The position numbers and the translations under genes were made by a program. Below are positions 25,834 to 34,420 of a stretch of DNA of 64,000 nucleotides, piece by piece. Each line of letters opens with the position of its first letter. Position 1 is the stretch's first letter. This DNA is from Brevundimonas sp. NIBR10 (GTDB taxonomy: Bacteria > Pseudomonadota > Alphaproteobacteria > Caulobacterales > Caulobacteraceae): NCBI RefSeq assembly GCF_027912515.1, contig NZ_CP115464.1, positions 2,418,001-2,482,000 of the forward strand, in the 5' to 3' direction. A model generated the notes under the pieces. It had not been told where the DNA came from. It saw only the letters and a list, made by a program, of their open reading frames with translations, and searched no databases.

Positions 25834-26574
25834 ATGACGGGCAAGGTTATCGTGATCACGGGCGCCAATGGCGGCCTCGGTCGGGCTCTGGCGCAACGGT
25901 TTGCCGACGACGGCGAGACAGTCGTGATGTTGGCGCGTTCGCTCGAAAAGGTCAGCGAAGTCGCCAGAGACATTGGGGGCAAAACGCTTCCAATCGCCTG
26001 TGACGTCGCCTCGCCGGATTCCGTGCGCGCAGCCTTTGCCGAGATCGCGCGATCGCACCCGAAGATCGACGTCCTCATCAACAACGCCGCGATCTTCAAT
26101 CCCTTCCTGATCGAGGAAGCCACGGACGACCAGATCATGGGAGCGGTCCTGACTAATTTCGCCGGTCCTGTGCTCTGTTGCCGGTCTGCCATCCCCATGC
26201 TGGATCGCGGTGGTCAGATCATCAATCTGAGCTCGGAATCCGTCGAGCATCCCGTCCCGCATCTGCTGATGTACCAGTCCACCAAGTCCGCGATCGAGCG
26301 ATTCAGCAAGGATCTGCACAGCGAACTCGAAGACCGAAACATCCGCGTGAGCATCGTGCGCGCCGGCGCGATGGTTGGACCAGGCAGTTCCGCGACCATG
26401 GAGCCCGAGGCCGCTATGCGTTTCCTAACCGCAGCCGCCAAGAAGGGCATCGACTTCATGACCCGACCGGTTTCGCAATACGCCTCCACGGTGCACCTCT
26501 TCCGGACGATCGTCGACCTTCCGGCGGACCTCCACATTGGCCTCATGGCCTATCAGGCTCGCCCGGCCGACTGA
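25834..26574 (+). CDS. short-chain dehydrogenase/reductase
   Basis: A 246-residue SDR: TGANGGLG at 9-16, NNAAIF at 83-88, Ser133/134 in NLSSES, and Tyr147/Lys151 in YQSTK. A GGAG-type ribosome site precedes the ATG. It lies 73 bases after the duplicated-barrel gene and 44 bases before the aldehyde dehydrogenase, so an alcohol-to-aldehyde-to-acid pair with the latter is plausible. The C-terminal part is short and lacks the usual DGG tail, ending in YQARPAD. Confidence 0.88.
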   Translation: MTGKVIVITGANGGLGRALAQRFADDGETVVMLARSLEKVSEVARDIGGKTLPIACDVASPDSVRAAFAEIARSHPKIDVLINNAAIFNPFLIEEATDDQIMGAVLTNFAGPVLCCRSAIPMLDRGGQIINLSSESVEHPVPHLLMYQSTKSAIERFSKDLHSELEDRNIRVSIVRAGAMVGPGSSATMEPEAAMRFLTAAAKKGIDFMTRPVSQYASTVHLFRTIVDLPADLHIGLMAYQARPAD

Positions 26575-26618
26575 ACCCATTCGACCCGGCGCAAACACAC
26601 AGGATTGAGGATCAGCAG

Positions 26619-28085
26619 ATGACGACGTTCAATGAAGGCAAGCTCTACATCGACGGCCGGCTGAGGGACGCAGCGGGCGGTGCGACCTACGAGGACATCG
26701 ATCCCTGGACCGGGCAAGTCTTCGGACATGCTGCTGACGCGTCAGCCGAGGACATGGAAGAAGCGATCGCTGCTGCGCGGCGGGCCTTTGACGACACCGA
26801 TTGGTCGACGAACCACGCCCTGCGTCGCGAGATGGTCGTCAAATTGGGCGAGCGGCTGCAGGCCAATCGGGACAGGCTCGTTCCGCTCGCGCAGCATGAG
26901 CTGGGCTCAGCCCTGGGCGCGGCCCTGGGCCCACAGGTCGATGGGCCGCTCTCCTACTGGAATGAACTCATCACAATGTTCGATGCCTTCGAGTGGGAGA
27001 AGAACATGGGCCAGCGGGTGAGCTACGGAGTCACGAACGACCGTCTCGTGGTGCGAGAGCCGGTAGGTGTCGTCGGCGCGATCACGCCCTGGAACGTGCC
27101 CTTCTACATTGCCGTCGGCAAGGTGGTGCCAGCGCTTCTGGCGGGGTGCACCGTGATCCTCAAGGCCGCGCCTGAGACGCCCCTAATCAATGCCTTGATG
27201 GGCGAACTCGCCCATGAGGCAGGTTTCCCGGCGGGCGTCTTCAATGTGGTGACGGCGAAGGACCCGGTCCTCACCGGTGAAATGCTGGTGACTGACAAGC
27301 GGGTCGATCTCATTTCGTTCACCGGCTCGACCGGCGTGGGCAAGCGGATCATGGAGAAGGGCGCAGCGACGCTGAAGCGGGTTTTCCTCGAACTCGGCGG
27401 AAAGTCGGCGAACATTCTCCTCGACGACACGCCGGATTTCGCGACGGCGGTCGCGCATTCGATCGTCTGCTTCCATGCCGGGCAGGGTTGCGCGATCAGT
27501 ACGCGTCTGTTGGTGCCGCGCAGCCGCTACGAAGAAGCTGTAGCCGTGCTGGAACACACTTATGCGGCCTATGCCGGTGTATGGGGCAAGATCGATGACC
27601 CGACTAATGTCATGGGTCCGGTGATCTCGGCGCGTCAGCGCGACCGGGTCATGGGTTATATCGAAACGGGCAAGGCGGAGGGCGCGCGGTTGATCGCAGG
27701 CGGCAATGTTGCGACCGACAAGGGCGACGGCTATTTCATCGAACCCACCTGTTTCGTCGATGTGACGTCGGACATGACAATTGCCCGTGAAGAGATCTTT
27801 GGACCGGTCCTGGTCGTCATCCCGTTCGAGGACGACGATGACGCGGTCAGGATCGCCAACGACAGCGACTACGGCCTGTCCGGGGGCGTGCAGTCGGCCG
27901 ACCGCGAGCGGGCGATGAAGGTCGCGCGCCGTATGCGGACCGGAACGATTGGCGTGAACGGCGGAAGCTGGAGTTCGCCCGATATGCCGTTCGGCGGCTA
28001 CAAGCAGAGCGGTGTCGGGAGAGAGTGGGGTCTGGAAGGTTTTGAGGAATACCTCGAAACCAAATCCATCGGGATCGCTGCCTGA
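26619..28085 (+). CDS. aldehyde dehydrogenase (NAD(P)+)
   Basis: A 488-residue aldehyde dehydrogenase. Glu258 in LELGGKSAN and the nucleophile Cys291 in AGQGCAIST are present, and so are the cofactor segments ITPWNVPFY (155-163) and FTGSTGVGK (234-242). It oxidises an aldehyde to the acid in the cytosol. The start is the ATG at 26619 (MTTFNEGKLYIDG), the usual length; the frame is open far upstream but overlaps the SDR. It sits between an SDR and a TetR gene and could supply the acids that the nearby CoA ligases or CaiB transferases activate. Confidence 0.93.
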   Translation: MTTFNEGKLYIDGRLRDAAGGATYEDIDPWTGQVFGHAADASAEDMEEAIAAARRAFDDTDWSTNHALRREMVVKLGERLQANRDRLVPLAQHELGSALGAALGPQVDGPLSYWNELITMFDAFEWEKNMGQRVSYGVTNDRLVVREPVGVVGAITPWNVPFYIAVGKVVPALLAGCTVILKAAPETPLINALMGELAHEAGFPAGVFNVVTAKDPVLTGEMLVTDKRVDLISFTGSTGVGKRIMEKGAATLKRVFLELGGKSANILLDDTPDFATAVAHSIVCFHAGQGCAISTRLLVPRSRYEEAVAVLEHTYAAYAGVWGKIDDPTNVMGPVISARQRDRVMGYIETGKAEGARLIAGGNVATDKGDGYFIEPTCFVDVTSDMTIAREEIFGPVLVVIPFEDDDDAVRIANDSDYGLSGGVQSADRERAMKVARRMRTGTIGVNGGSWSSPDMPFGGYKQSGVGREWGLEGFEEYLETKSIGIAA

Positions 28086-28161
28086 CGATGGCCGTGCGTT
28101 TTGCCCATTTCGGAGCCGCCGGAAGAGGCGGCAACAGGCTGCGACGCCCTGGCGAGGCGAC

Positions 28162-28872
28162 ATGACCCGCCCTTCGGCTCGGGCACAGGCAGGGACCTCC
28201 CCCCAGGTGGTGACCTACAACCTCGTTGGTCAACGCCTGGGCCGTAAGGGCCAGGAAACCCGCGAGCGGGTCATCAGCGCCATGTTGACCCTTCTGGACG
28301 ACCCGGAAGGCCCACCGGTGACACTGACGGCGGTGGCCAAGGAAGCGTCGGTCGGAATGACGACGCTCTACCTTTACTTTCCGGCGATGGGCGACCTGCT
28401 TCTCGCAGTGCTCCGATGCGTGATGGACACTGCGGGCGATGCCTTCATGAAGCTGGTACGCGATTACTGGCGAGACGAAACTCTCACAGAAGACTGTCTA
28501 GCGTTTCATCGGGCCCATTATCTGTTCTGGAAGCGTCATGCGCGATTACTCAGAATGCGGAATAGTTTCGCTGATGATTGCGATCTCGCAGTTCTGAGTT
28601 ACAGATCGCAAGCGACACGACCGCTTCTGAATGCGCTGACGCGACAAATGGGTTGCGATCTCGCCGACGGGGACACCCCTTGCGCCCATCTGGCGACCGT
28701 CGTCCTCACTGGCCTTGAACGTGTTGCTACGGTCGTCACGACCCCACATTTCCACATCACCTCGCCGGCCCACGGAACCAGTGCCGAAGAGGTCTACATT
28801 GATAATCTCATCACCGCGCAATCGCGGTTGACTGAAATCGCCATAAGGGACCAGCGTCGCAATAATCGCTGA
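28162..28872 (+). CDS. TetR/AcrR family transcriptional regulator
   Basis: A 236-residue TetR regulator with the helix-turn-helix at about 54-73 (TLTAVAKEASVGMTTLYLYF). The ligand domain has an HYLFWKRHARLLRMRN-like helix similar to that of the TetR protein at 37196 (FYRYWDKHRAILNIRN), so the two are likely related paralogues. I start at the ATG at 28162; in-frame sequence upstream overlaps the aldehyde dehydrogenase end. It probably controls its own strand's genes from 24969 or the CaiB operon that follows after 134 bases. Confidence 0.88.
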   Translation: MTRPSARAQAGTSPQVVTYNLVGQRLGRKGQETRERVISAMLTLLDDPEGPPVTLTAVAKEASVGMTTLYLYFPAMGDLLLAVLRCVMDTAGDAFMKLVRDYWRDETLTEDCLAFHRAHYLFWKRHARLLRMRNSFADDCDLAVLSYRSQATRPLLNALTRQMGCDLADGDTPCAHLATVVLTGLERVATVVTTPHFHITSPAHGTSAEEVYIDNLITAQSRLTEIAIRDQRRNNR

Positions 28873-29006
28873 TCGACCGGCCCGGCATCGCCGCCGCGAT
28901 TACGTCAGCACGACCCGCTACACCGCTATGACCGACACGGGCGTCCCGTTACCTTCTGCTTCGTCGCACAGGAATGCACTGAGCGCGGCGCAATGGGACG
29001 GCACAG

Positions 29007-30233
29007 ATGACACAAGTAATGAAGGGCGTACGGGTCCTCGAGGTAGCGCAATTCACCTTCGTCCCCGCAGCGGGGGCTGTCCTGGCGGACTGGGGTGCCG
29101 ACGTCATCAAGATTGAACATCCGGTTCGCGGTGACACTCAGCGCGGCTTCGTCAACATGGGCGGGGTCAAGGTGGACCCCTTGCGCAACATGCTCGTGGA
29201 GCATCCCAACCGTGGCAAGCGCAGCGTCGGCATCGACATCTCCACCGAAGAAGGCCGACAGCTGATCTACGAGATCGCCGCGACGGCGGATGTTTTCCTG
29301 ACCAACTACCTGCCGTCCGTGAGGCAGAAACTGGGCTTCGACGTCGAGCAGATTCGGGCCGCCAATCCGAACATCATCTATGCGCGCGGCTCGGCTTATG
29401 GGGACAAGGGTCCCGAGCGAACGGCGGGCGGGTTCGACAACACCGCCTTCTGGACCCGGGGTGGCCTGGCCTACACAATGACGCCGGAGGAACTGGGGGG
29501 CGCCTTCATGCAGCCGATCGCCGCCTTCGGTGACTCCATTGGCGGGATGAACATCGCAGGCGGCATCGCCGCCGCCCTGTTTCACCGTGCACGAACCGGC
29601 GAGGCGATCGAGGTGGATGTCTCGCTGCTCAGCACCAGCTGGTGGGCCAGCGGCGCCGCCGTCGATCAGGCGATCGAAACAGGCACGGCACCGCGCACCC
29701 GTATGCCGATGTCCGGCGGAATTCCGGGCAACCCCTTCCTCGGCAACTACGCGACATCCGACGGCGGGGTGATCAACCTGTGCACCCTGACGCCCGGACC
29801 CTATGCAAGGGACCTGTTCGCCCACATGGGCATTCCGGAAGCCGCGGACGACCCGCGTTTCTCGGACGCTCACAAGATCATGGAAAACCATCAGGCCGCC
29901 AGCGACCTGATCGCCGCCGCCTTCCTGGCAAAGCCTTTCGCCTACTGGCGCGAGAAGCTGAAGACCTTCACGGGGCAGTGGGCTCCGGTGCAGAGTCTGC
30001 TGGATCTGGCGCAGGATTATCAGGCGATTGCCAACGACATGCTCATCGAAGTCGAGGCTGTCGATGGCGGAGCGCCGATCAAGCTGGTGCGGAATCCCGT
30101 TCAGTTCAATCACCAGCCGGTCGAGACCACCCGTGCGCCTCAGGCTTCGGAGCACACCGAGCCGTTCCTGATGGAGCTCGGGCTCGACTGGGATAGGATC
30201 GAAAGCCTGAAGGCTGCCAAGGCCATCGCCTGA
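29007..30233 (+). CDS. CaiB/BaiF family CoA-transferase
   Basis: A 408-residue family III CoA-transferase. The N-terminal [31 protein letters not shown] is typical (7-37), and the catalytic Asp176 is in AAFGDSIGG. It moves CoA between acyl-CoA and an acid without ATP, as bile-acid and carnitine enzymes do. It is the first gene of a run that continues with a small unknown protein (30255) and a CoA ligase (30552). The 134-bp gap upstream has only a weak acggg/cccgt repeat. Confidence 0.9.
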   Translation: MTQVMKGVRVLEVAQFTFVPAAGAVLADWGADVIKIEHPVRGDTQRGFVNMGGVKVDPLRNMLVEHPNRGKRSVGIDISTEEGRQLIYEIAATADVFLTNYLPSVRQKLGFDVEQIRAANPNIIYARGSAYGDKGPERTAGGFDNTAFWTRGGLAYTMTPEELGGAFMQPIAAFGDSIGGMNIAGGIAAALFHRARTGEAIEVDVSLLSTSWWASGAAVDQAIETGTAPRTRMPMSGGIPGNPFLGNYATSDGGVINLCTLTPGPYARDLFAHMGIPEAADDPRFSDAHKIMENHQAASDLIAAAFLAKPFAYWREKLKTFTGQWAPVQSLLDLAQDYQAIANDMLIEVEAVDGGAPIKLVRNPVQFNHQPVETTRAPQASEHTEPFLMELGLDWDRIESLKAAKAIA

Positions 30234-30254
30234 CCGTTAGCAAGGAAGAGTGAC

Positions 30255-30545
30255 ATGAAAGCTGGAACCAAGCTGAAGAGCGCCGTCTGCGATACCGAGA
30301 TCATGGTGATCAAGGCTGTGCCTGACGGTGTCGCCGAATGCGGTGGTGCGGCAATGGTCGCTGAGCGCGGAGTCTCGAGCGACCTTGATCCCGCCTTCTC
30401 CTCAGGCACGATCATGGGCAAGCGCTATGTTGATGATTCCGGTACCGTCGAACTGCTTTGCATCAAGCCGGGAAAAGGTTCGCTGGCGCTGAATGGCGTC
30501 GCTCTCAAGGTCAAGGACGCCAAGCCCTTGCCCTCTTCGGACTGA
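30255..30545 (+). CDS. small conserved-looking protein of unknown function
   Basis: The 96-residue protein is not one I can name. It starts MKAGTKLKSAVCDTEIMVIKA and has two cysteines (Cys12 and Cys29, the latter in ECGGAAM). It has no membrane segment and is of average charge. The gene is wedged between a CaiB transferase (21 bases upstream) and a CoA ligase (6 bases downstream) on the same strand. A GGAAGAG ribosome site precedes it, so it is a real gene. The CDT...CGG pair could bind a metal. A regulatory or carrier role for the CoA-transfer step is speculation. Confidence 0.75.
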   Translation: MKAGTKLKSAVCDTEIMVIKAVPDGVAECGGAAMVAERGVSSDLDPAFSSGTIMGKRYVDDSGTVELLCIKPGKGSLALNGVALKVKDAKPLPSSD

Positions 30546-30551
30546 TCCTCA

Positions 30552-32045
30552 GTGGATATCTCGCTTCTGCTGAAAATGGCCGCGGATACCGAGCCGGATC
30601 GGATCGGTCTGACCTGCGATGGCCGATCCTGGAGCTATGGCGAGCTCTGGAACGCGGCGACCGGCGCAGCCGCCGCGATCGCCGCGAGTGGTTGCGAGCA
30701 GGTCGCCTTGCTGGACACGGGTAGCGAAGCCGCTCCGATTGCGCTGTTCGGCGCCGCGCTTGCCGGCGTGCCCTACTGTCCCCTGAACTATCGCCTGGCG
30801 GACGCGGACCTCGCGGCTCTCCTTGCTCGGATCGAGCCGGCGTTTGTGGTCGGCGATACCTCGCGGGTAGGCGCACTCATGTCCGGAACGGGGAACCAGC
30901 TTCTGACTCGGGTGGAGTTTGTGGCGCGGGCCGAGGCTATGGCGGAGCCGGATCGTGGGACGGGCGAAGGGGAGGGGGTTGCCGTGCAACTCTTCACCAG
31001 CGGCACCACGGCGGCTCCCAAGGCCGCGATCCTGAGGCACGCAAACCTTGTCTCTTACATCCTTGGCACGGTCGAGTTCGGGGCGGCGGATGAGAGCGAG
31101 GCCGCATTGGTCAGCGTGCCACCCTACCATATCGCAGGCATTGCGGCCCTGTTGAGCTCAATCTATGCGATGCGTCGGATCGTTCTACTGCCGGCCTTCG
31201 AGCCCAAAGCCTGGACCCAGCTCTGCGGCGCCGAACGGGTGACCAACGCCTTTGTCGTCCCCACAATGCTGTCGCGGATTGTGGAAGGTCTCGACGATGA
31301 ACAGGCCAGGAATCTGCTCTCGTTGCGTTCTATCGCCTACGGCGGGGGGCGCATGCCGCTGGAACTCGTCGCGCGGGCGCTGGAGCTGTTCCCGTCCTGC
31401 GGCTTCACCAACGCTTATGGCCTGACCGAGACGAGTTCCACGGTGGCCCTGCTGGGCCCCGAAGAGCATCGCCTGGCGCACGCCTCCGACGATCCGGCCG
31501 TCCGCGCGAGGCTCGGGTCCGTAGGCCGACCACTGCCGACCATCGAGCTAGAGATCCGGGACGAGGAGGGCGGGGTTCTTCCGGCCGGAGTGCCTGGCGA
31601 GATCTATGTTCGCGGAGAACAGGTGTCCGGCGAGTATCGCGAACGCTCTGCCCTGGATACGCAAGGCTGGTTCCCGACCCGCGACGCCGGCTATCTCGAC
31701 GCCGACGGCTATCTGTTCCTTTCGGGGCGCGCCGACGACGTGATCGTAAGGGGTGGCGAGAACATATCGCCTGGCGAAATCGAGGACGTGCTGTTGTCGC
31801 ACCCGGACATCGCGGATGTCGCTGCAGTCGGCGTCCCTTCGGCCGAATGGGGAGAGGCCGTGGCCACCGCGATCGTCGTCAGGGGAACCGCACCTTCCCA
31901 TGATGACATCAAGGACTTGGTCCGTGGACGCCTGCGTTCGTCACGCGTGCCCGAGCAGATCTTGATCGTCGATGCCCTGCCGTACAATGAGATGGGAAAG
32001 TTGTTGCGCCGAGACGTGCGCAAGCTGTTCGGCGAGAGCCGGTAG
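30552..32045 (+). CDS. AMP-forming acyl-CoA synthetase/ligase
   Basis: A 497-residue adenylate-forming ligase that starts with GTG at 30552. The phosphate loop is FTSGTTAAPKAAI (148-160; Ala-Ala where Gly-Lys/Pro is usual), the adenylate motif is NAYGLTETSS, and the hinge reads GRADDVIVRGGENISPGEIE. The C-terminal lysine is Lys483 in NEMGKLLRRD. It would convert a carboxylic acid to its CoA ester. It lies 6 bases after the small unknown gene, and the amidohydrolase start follows its stop within two bases, so these four genes form one operon. Confidence 0.9.
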   Translation: MDISLLLKMAADTEPDRIGLTCDGRSWSYGELWNAATGAAAAIAASGCEQVALLDTGSEAAPIALFGAALAGVPYCPLNYRLADADLAALLARIEPAFVVGDTSRVGALMSGTGNQLLTRVEFVARAEAMAEPDRGTGEGEGVAVQLFTSGTTAAPKAAILRHANLVSYILGTVEFGAADESEAALVSVPPYHIAGIAALLSSIYAMRRIVLLPAFEPKAWTQLCGAERVTNAFVVPTMLSRIVEGLDDEQARNLLSLRSIAYGGGRMPLELVARALELFPSCGFTNAYGLTETSSTVALLGPEEHRLAHASDDPAVRARLGSVGRPLPTIELEIRDEEGGVLPAGVPGEIYVRGEQVSGEYRERSALDTQGWFPTRDAGYLDADGYLFLSGRADDVIVRGGENISPGEIEDVLLSHPDIADVAAVGVPSAEWGEAVATAIVVRGTAPSHDDIKDLVRGRLRSSRVPEQILIVDALPYNEMGKLLRRDVRKLFGESR

Positions 32046-32046
32046 A

Positions 32047-33474
32047 TTGATCCCGGCGCTGCTTATCCGCGGCGCGACCCTGCTTGACGGCCGATCTGTG
32101 GACGTGCGGATCGTCGGTGGGCTGATTGTGGAAATTGGGTCGGGCTTGGACGCCGCCGACGCCAGGGTAATCGAGGCTGAAGCCGGCCTGCTGATTCCCG
32201 GATTGCACGATCATCACGTCCATGTTGCTGCAACGGCCGCTGCTCGAACTTCCGTCAAATGTGGTCCCCCCGACGTCGTCGACCGGGAAGGCCTCGCGCG
32301 GTGTCTGTCGATGCCTGGGATCGGCTGGCTGCGTGGTGTCGGATATCACGAAAGCGTTGCGGGCATGCTTGACCGCGTCTGGCTCGATCAGGTGGCTCCG
32401 GAGCGCCCGGTGCGAATCCAGCATCGGTCTGGACGGATGTGGTTCTTGAACACGGCTGCGCTCGAAACTCTTCTGGCACCCGGAGTTCCGCTCCCTTCTG
32501 GCCTGGACCGGGTCACCGGCAGGCTCTTCGACGAAGACGCCTGGATGCAGCAAGTCATGGCCGCCAATATGCCAGCCTTCGATGACGTCGGGGCTGAGTG
32601 GTCCCGTCTTGGCGTCACGGGGATCACGGAGATGAGCCCGGCCAACGACGATCGTGTCGCGTCTCATTTTGTTGCGGAGCGTGAGCGGGGAGCTCTACCT
32701 CAATCGGTCGTCCTTGCGGGTCAGGCTTCGCTCGGGGCCGGGGGTATGAATCGGGCGCTCAAGCTGGGGCCGGTCAAGATTCATCTTCATGAGGCAGACA
32801 TGCCTGATTTCGACACGGTGGTGTCCATGATGCGCAAGGCCCACGCCAAGGGACGGACTGTCGCCGTTCACTGCGTCTCGGAACTCGAACTGGTCTTTAC
32901 TCTGGCAGCATTGCGCGACGCAGGGGTCGAGCCCGGAGATCGGATCGAGCATGCCTCGATCTGTCCGGATCATCTGCTGCAGGATATCGCCGACCAGGGG
33001 CTGTCTGTCGTGGCGCAACCGAACTTCGTGTCCGAACGCGGGGACGCCTATCGCCAGTCCATTGCGCCAGACGAATGGTCTGCCCTCTACCGCCTGCAGA
33101 GTTTCGTCTCGGCGGGAGTCACATTGGCCGGGGGCACCGACGTTCCCTTCGGCGATCCTGATCCCTGGGCCGCGATGGCAGCTGCGGTATCGCGCCGGAC
33201 ACTCTCTGGTCACGTGATCGGGGCCTGCGAGGCGATGAGTCCGGAACAGGCGCTAAGTCTGTTCACGGCGGACCCCGTTGATCTTCGACGACAACGGTAC
33301 GTGGAGGTGGGCTGCGCCGCCAGCCTTTGCCTCTTGACCCGGCCATGGACCGAAGTGCGTAACGCGCTATCAGCCGCCGATGTCAGGGCCACGGTGATCG
33401 AGGGCAGGGTCATCTACGATCGCGTCGATCAGGCCCCAGTCCAGGGCGGTTTGGGCGTCGATGCGTCTGCCTGA
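32047..33474 (+). CDS. amidohydrolase family 3 protein (YtcJ-like)
   Basis: A 475-residue metal-dependent hydrolase. After a small beta-sandwich (ALLIRGATLLDGRSVDVRI) comes the metal motif HDHHVH at about residues 50-55, then HCVSELE and HASIC with the later ligands, and the Asp in AGGTDVPFGDPDPW. These enzymes hydrolyse amide or ring C-N/C-O bonds. No ATG fits the N-terminus; I use TTG at 32047, two bases after the ligase stop, because the family sequence begins right there. The last 105 bases overlap the convergent enoyl-CoA hydratase-like gene, which is unusually long. Confidence 0.8.
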   Translation: MIPALLIRGATLLDGRSVDVRIVGGLIVEIGSGLDAADARVIEAEAGLLIPGLHDHHVHVAATAAARTSVKCGPPDVVDREGLARCLSMPGIGWLRGVGYHESVAGMLDRVWLDQVAPERPVRIQHRSGRMWFLNTAALETLLAPGVPLPSGLDRVTGRLFDEDAWMQQVMAANMPAFDDVGAEWSRLGVTGITEMSPANDDRVASHFVAERERGALPQSVVLAGQASLGAGGMNRALKLGPVKIHLHEADMPDFDTVVSMMRKAHAKGRTVAVHCVSELELVFTLAALRDAGVEPGDRIEHASICPDHLLQDIADQGLSVVAQPNFVSERGDAYRQSIAPDEWSALYRLQSFVSAGVTLAGGTDVPFGDPDPWAAMAAAVSRRTLSGHVIGACEAMSPEQALSLFTADPVDLRRQRYVEVGCAASLCLLTRPWTEVRNALSAADVRATVIEGRVIYDRVDQAPVQGGLGVDASA

Positions 33475-34347
33475 CAGCATCATCAGGGCTGCGCGCTGAC
33501 GTCCAATTCGTCTTGGTACGGAAACGCATCCTCCCGCGCCCGGCAAGATGCCCATGCCCAGTTCCGGAAGCTGAAACCAGGCGTCGGAGGAGGCGGTCAC
33601 TCGACCGGCGAAGGCCGCGAATTCGAGACTGGCTCCTATGCAGGCGCCTCGGACATGAACCTCATAGATCGACGCTCGCGGCAGGATCGCGCGCGCCGGT
33701 AGAGTGCGGCTTCGGATAAAATGCGCGCTGGGAGGATCGTCGGTCGTTCCGAACTCGCTCAAATCCGCGCCGACACCAAAACATCGCCCGGTCGCAGTTA
33801 TCCGCACAGTTTGAATGTCAGCATCAAGGTTCGCGAGCGAACAGGCATCGAACAGAGCGTCACGAAGGGCGCGGTCGATCGCGTTACGCGCTGTCGGGCG
33901 GTCGACGGTGATGCTTACGACATCGCCATCGCGCTCGGTCACCACCCCTCCCTGGCCCGTTGGAGTTCGAGCCGAGTGCGCTGCCAACCAGTTGCGGTGC
34001 TCGCGACCCGATTGCAGGGCCGCGAAAGCAAGGGATTCGCAGGTCAGGGCCCTTAATGTCTCCATCCCTTCCGTCGCGCGAAGCAGATCCACAATCACCC
34101 AGGCGGCCCGAGGCGCTTTGGTGATCGCGGATGCGAGACCGACGAGGTTGAGGGCCGTATCGACACGGATATCGGCCTGTTCAGCCAAGGGATGGAGCGG
34201 CGAACCTACAGCGATCACAGGTATCGGCGGCAGTGGATCGAGCGGCACCGCGCGCGGCCATGTCGTAAGGTCGATCACCACAAAAGGGCGGTCGTCGTGG
34301 CGCCAGTCGGCGCTCAACATCCACGGTTCCAGCCGGTGGTAGGTCAT
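33370..34347 (-). CDS. enoyl-CoA hydratase-like protein with N-terminal extension
   Basis: A 325-residue protein whose crotonase domain starts only at about residue 135. Within it GVGADLSEF and RGACIGASLEF form the oxyanion hole, and ELGMGILPGAGG keeps a Glu at the catalytic place. The first 130 residues match nothing I know (they may be a decayed crotonase half). The C-terminal helical part seems missing: the chain ends soon after WGLIDAIVDD. The start at 34347 faces the CaiB-like gene at 34421, with 73 bases between. Its 3' end overlaps the amidohydrolase by 105 bases. Confidence 0.75.
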   Translation of the reverse strand: MTYHRLEPWMLSADWRHDDRPFVVIDLTTWPRAVPLDPLPPIPVIAVGSPLHPLAEQADIRVDTALNLVGLASAITKAPRAAWVIVDLLRATEGMETLRALTCESLAFAALQSGREHRNWLAAHSARTPTGQGGVVTERDGDVVSITVDRPTARNAIDRALRDALFDACSLANLDADIQTVRITATGRCFGVGADLSEFGTTDDPPSAHFIRSRTLPARAILPRASIYEVHVRGACIGASLEFAAFAGRVTASSDAWFQLPELGMGILPGAGGCVSVPRRIGRQRAALMMLSGRRIDAQTALDWGLIDAIVDDPALDHRGPDIGG

Positions 34348-34420
34348 GGCCCCTGCTTGGAAGGTTCGGACTGTTCCGGCAAGCCTTGGCAGGTGCAACA
34401 AGGGTGGTCTATCGATCGCG

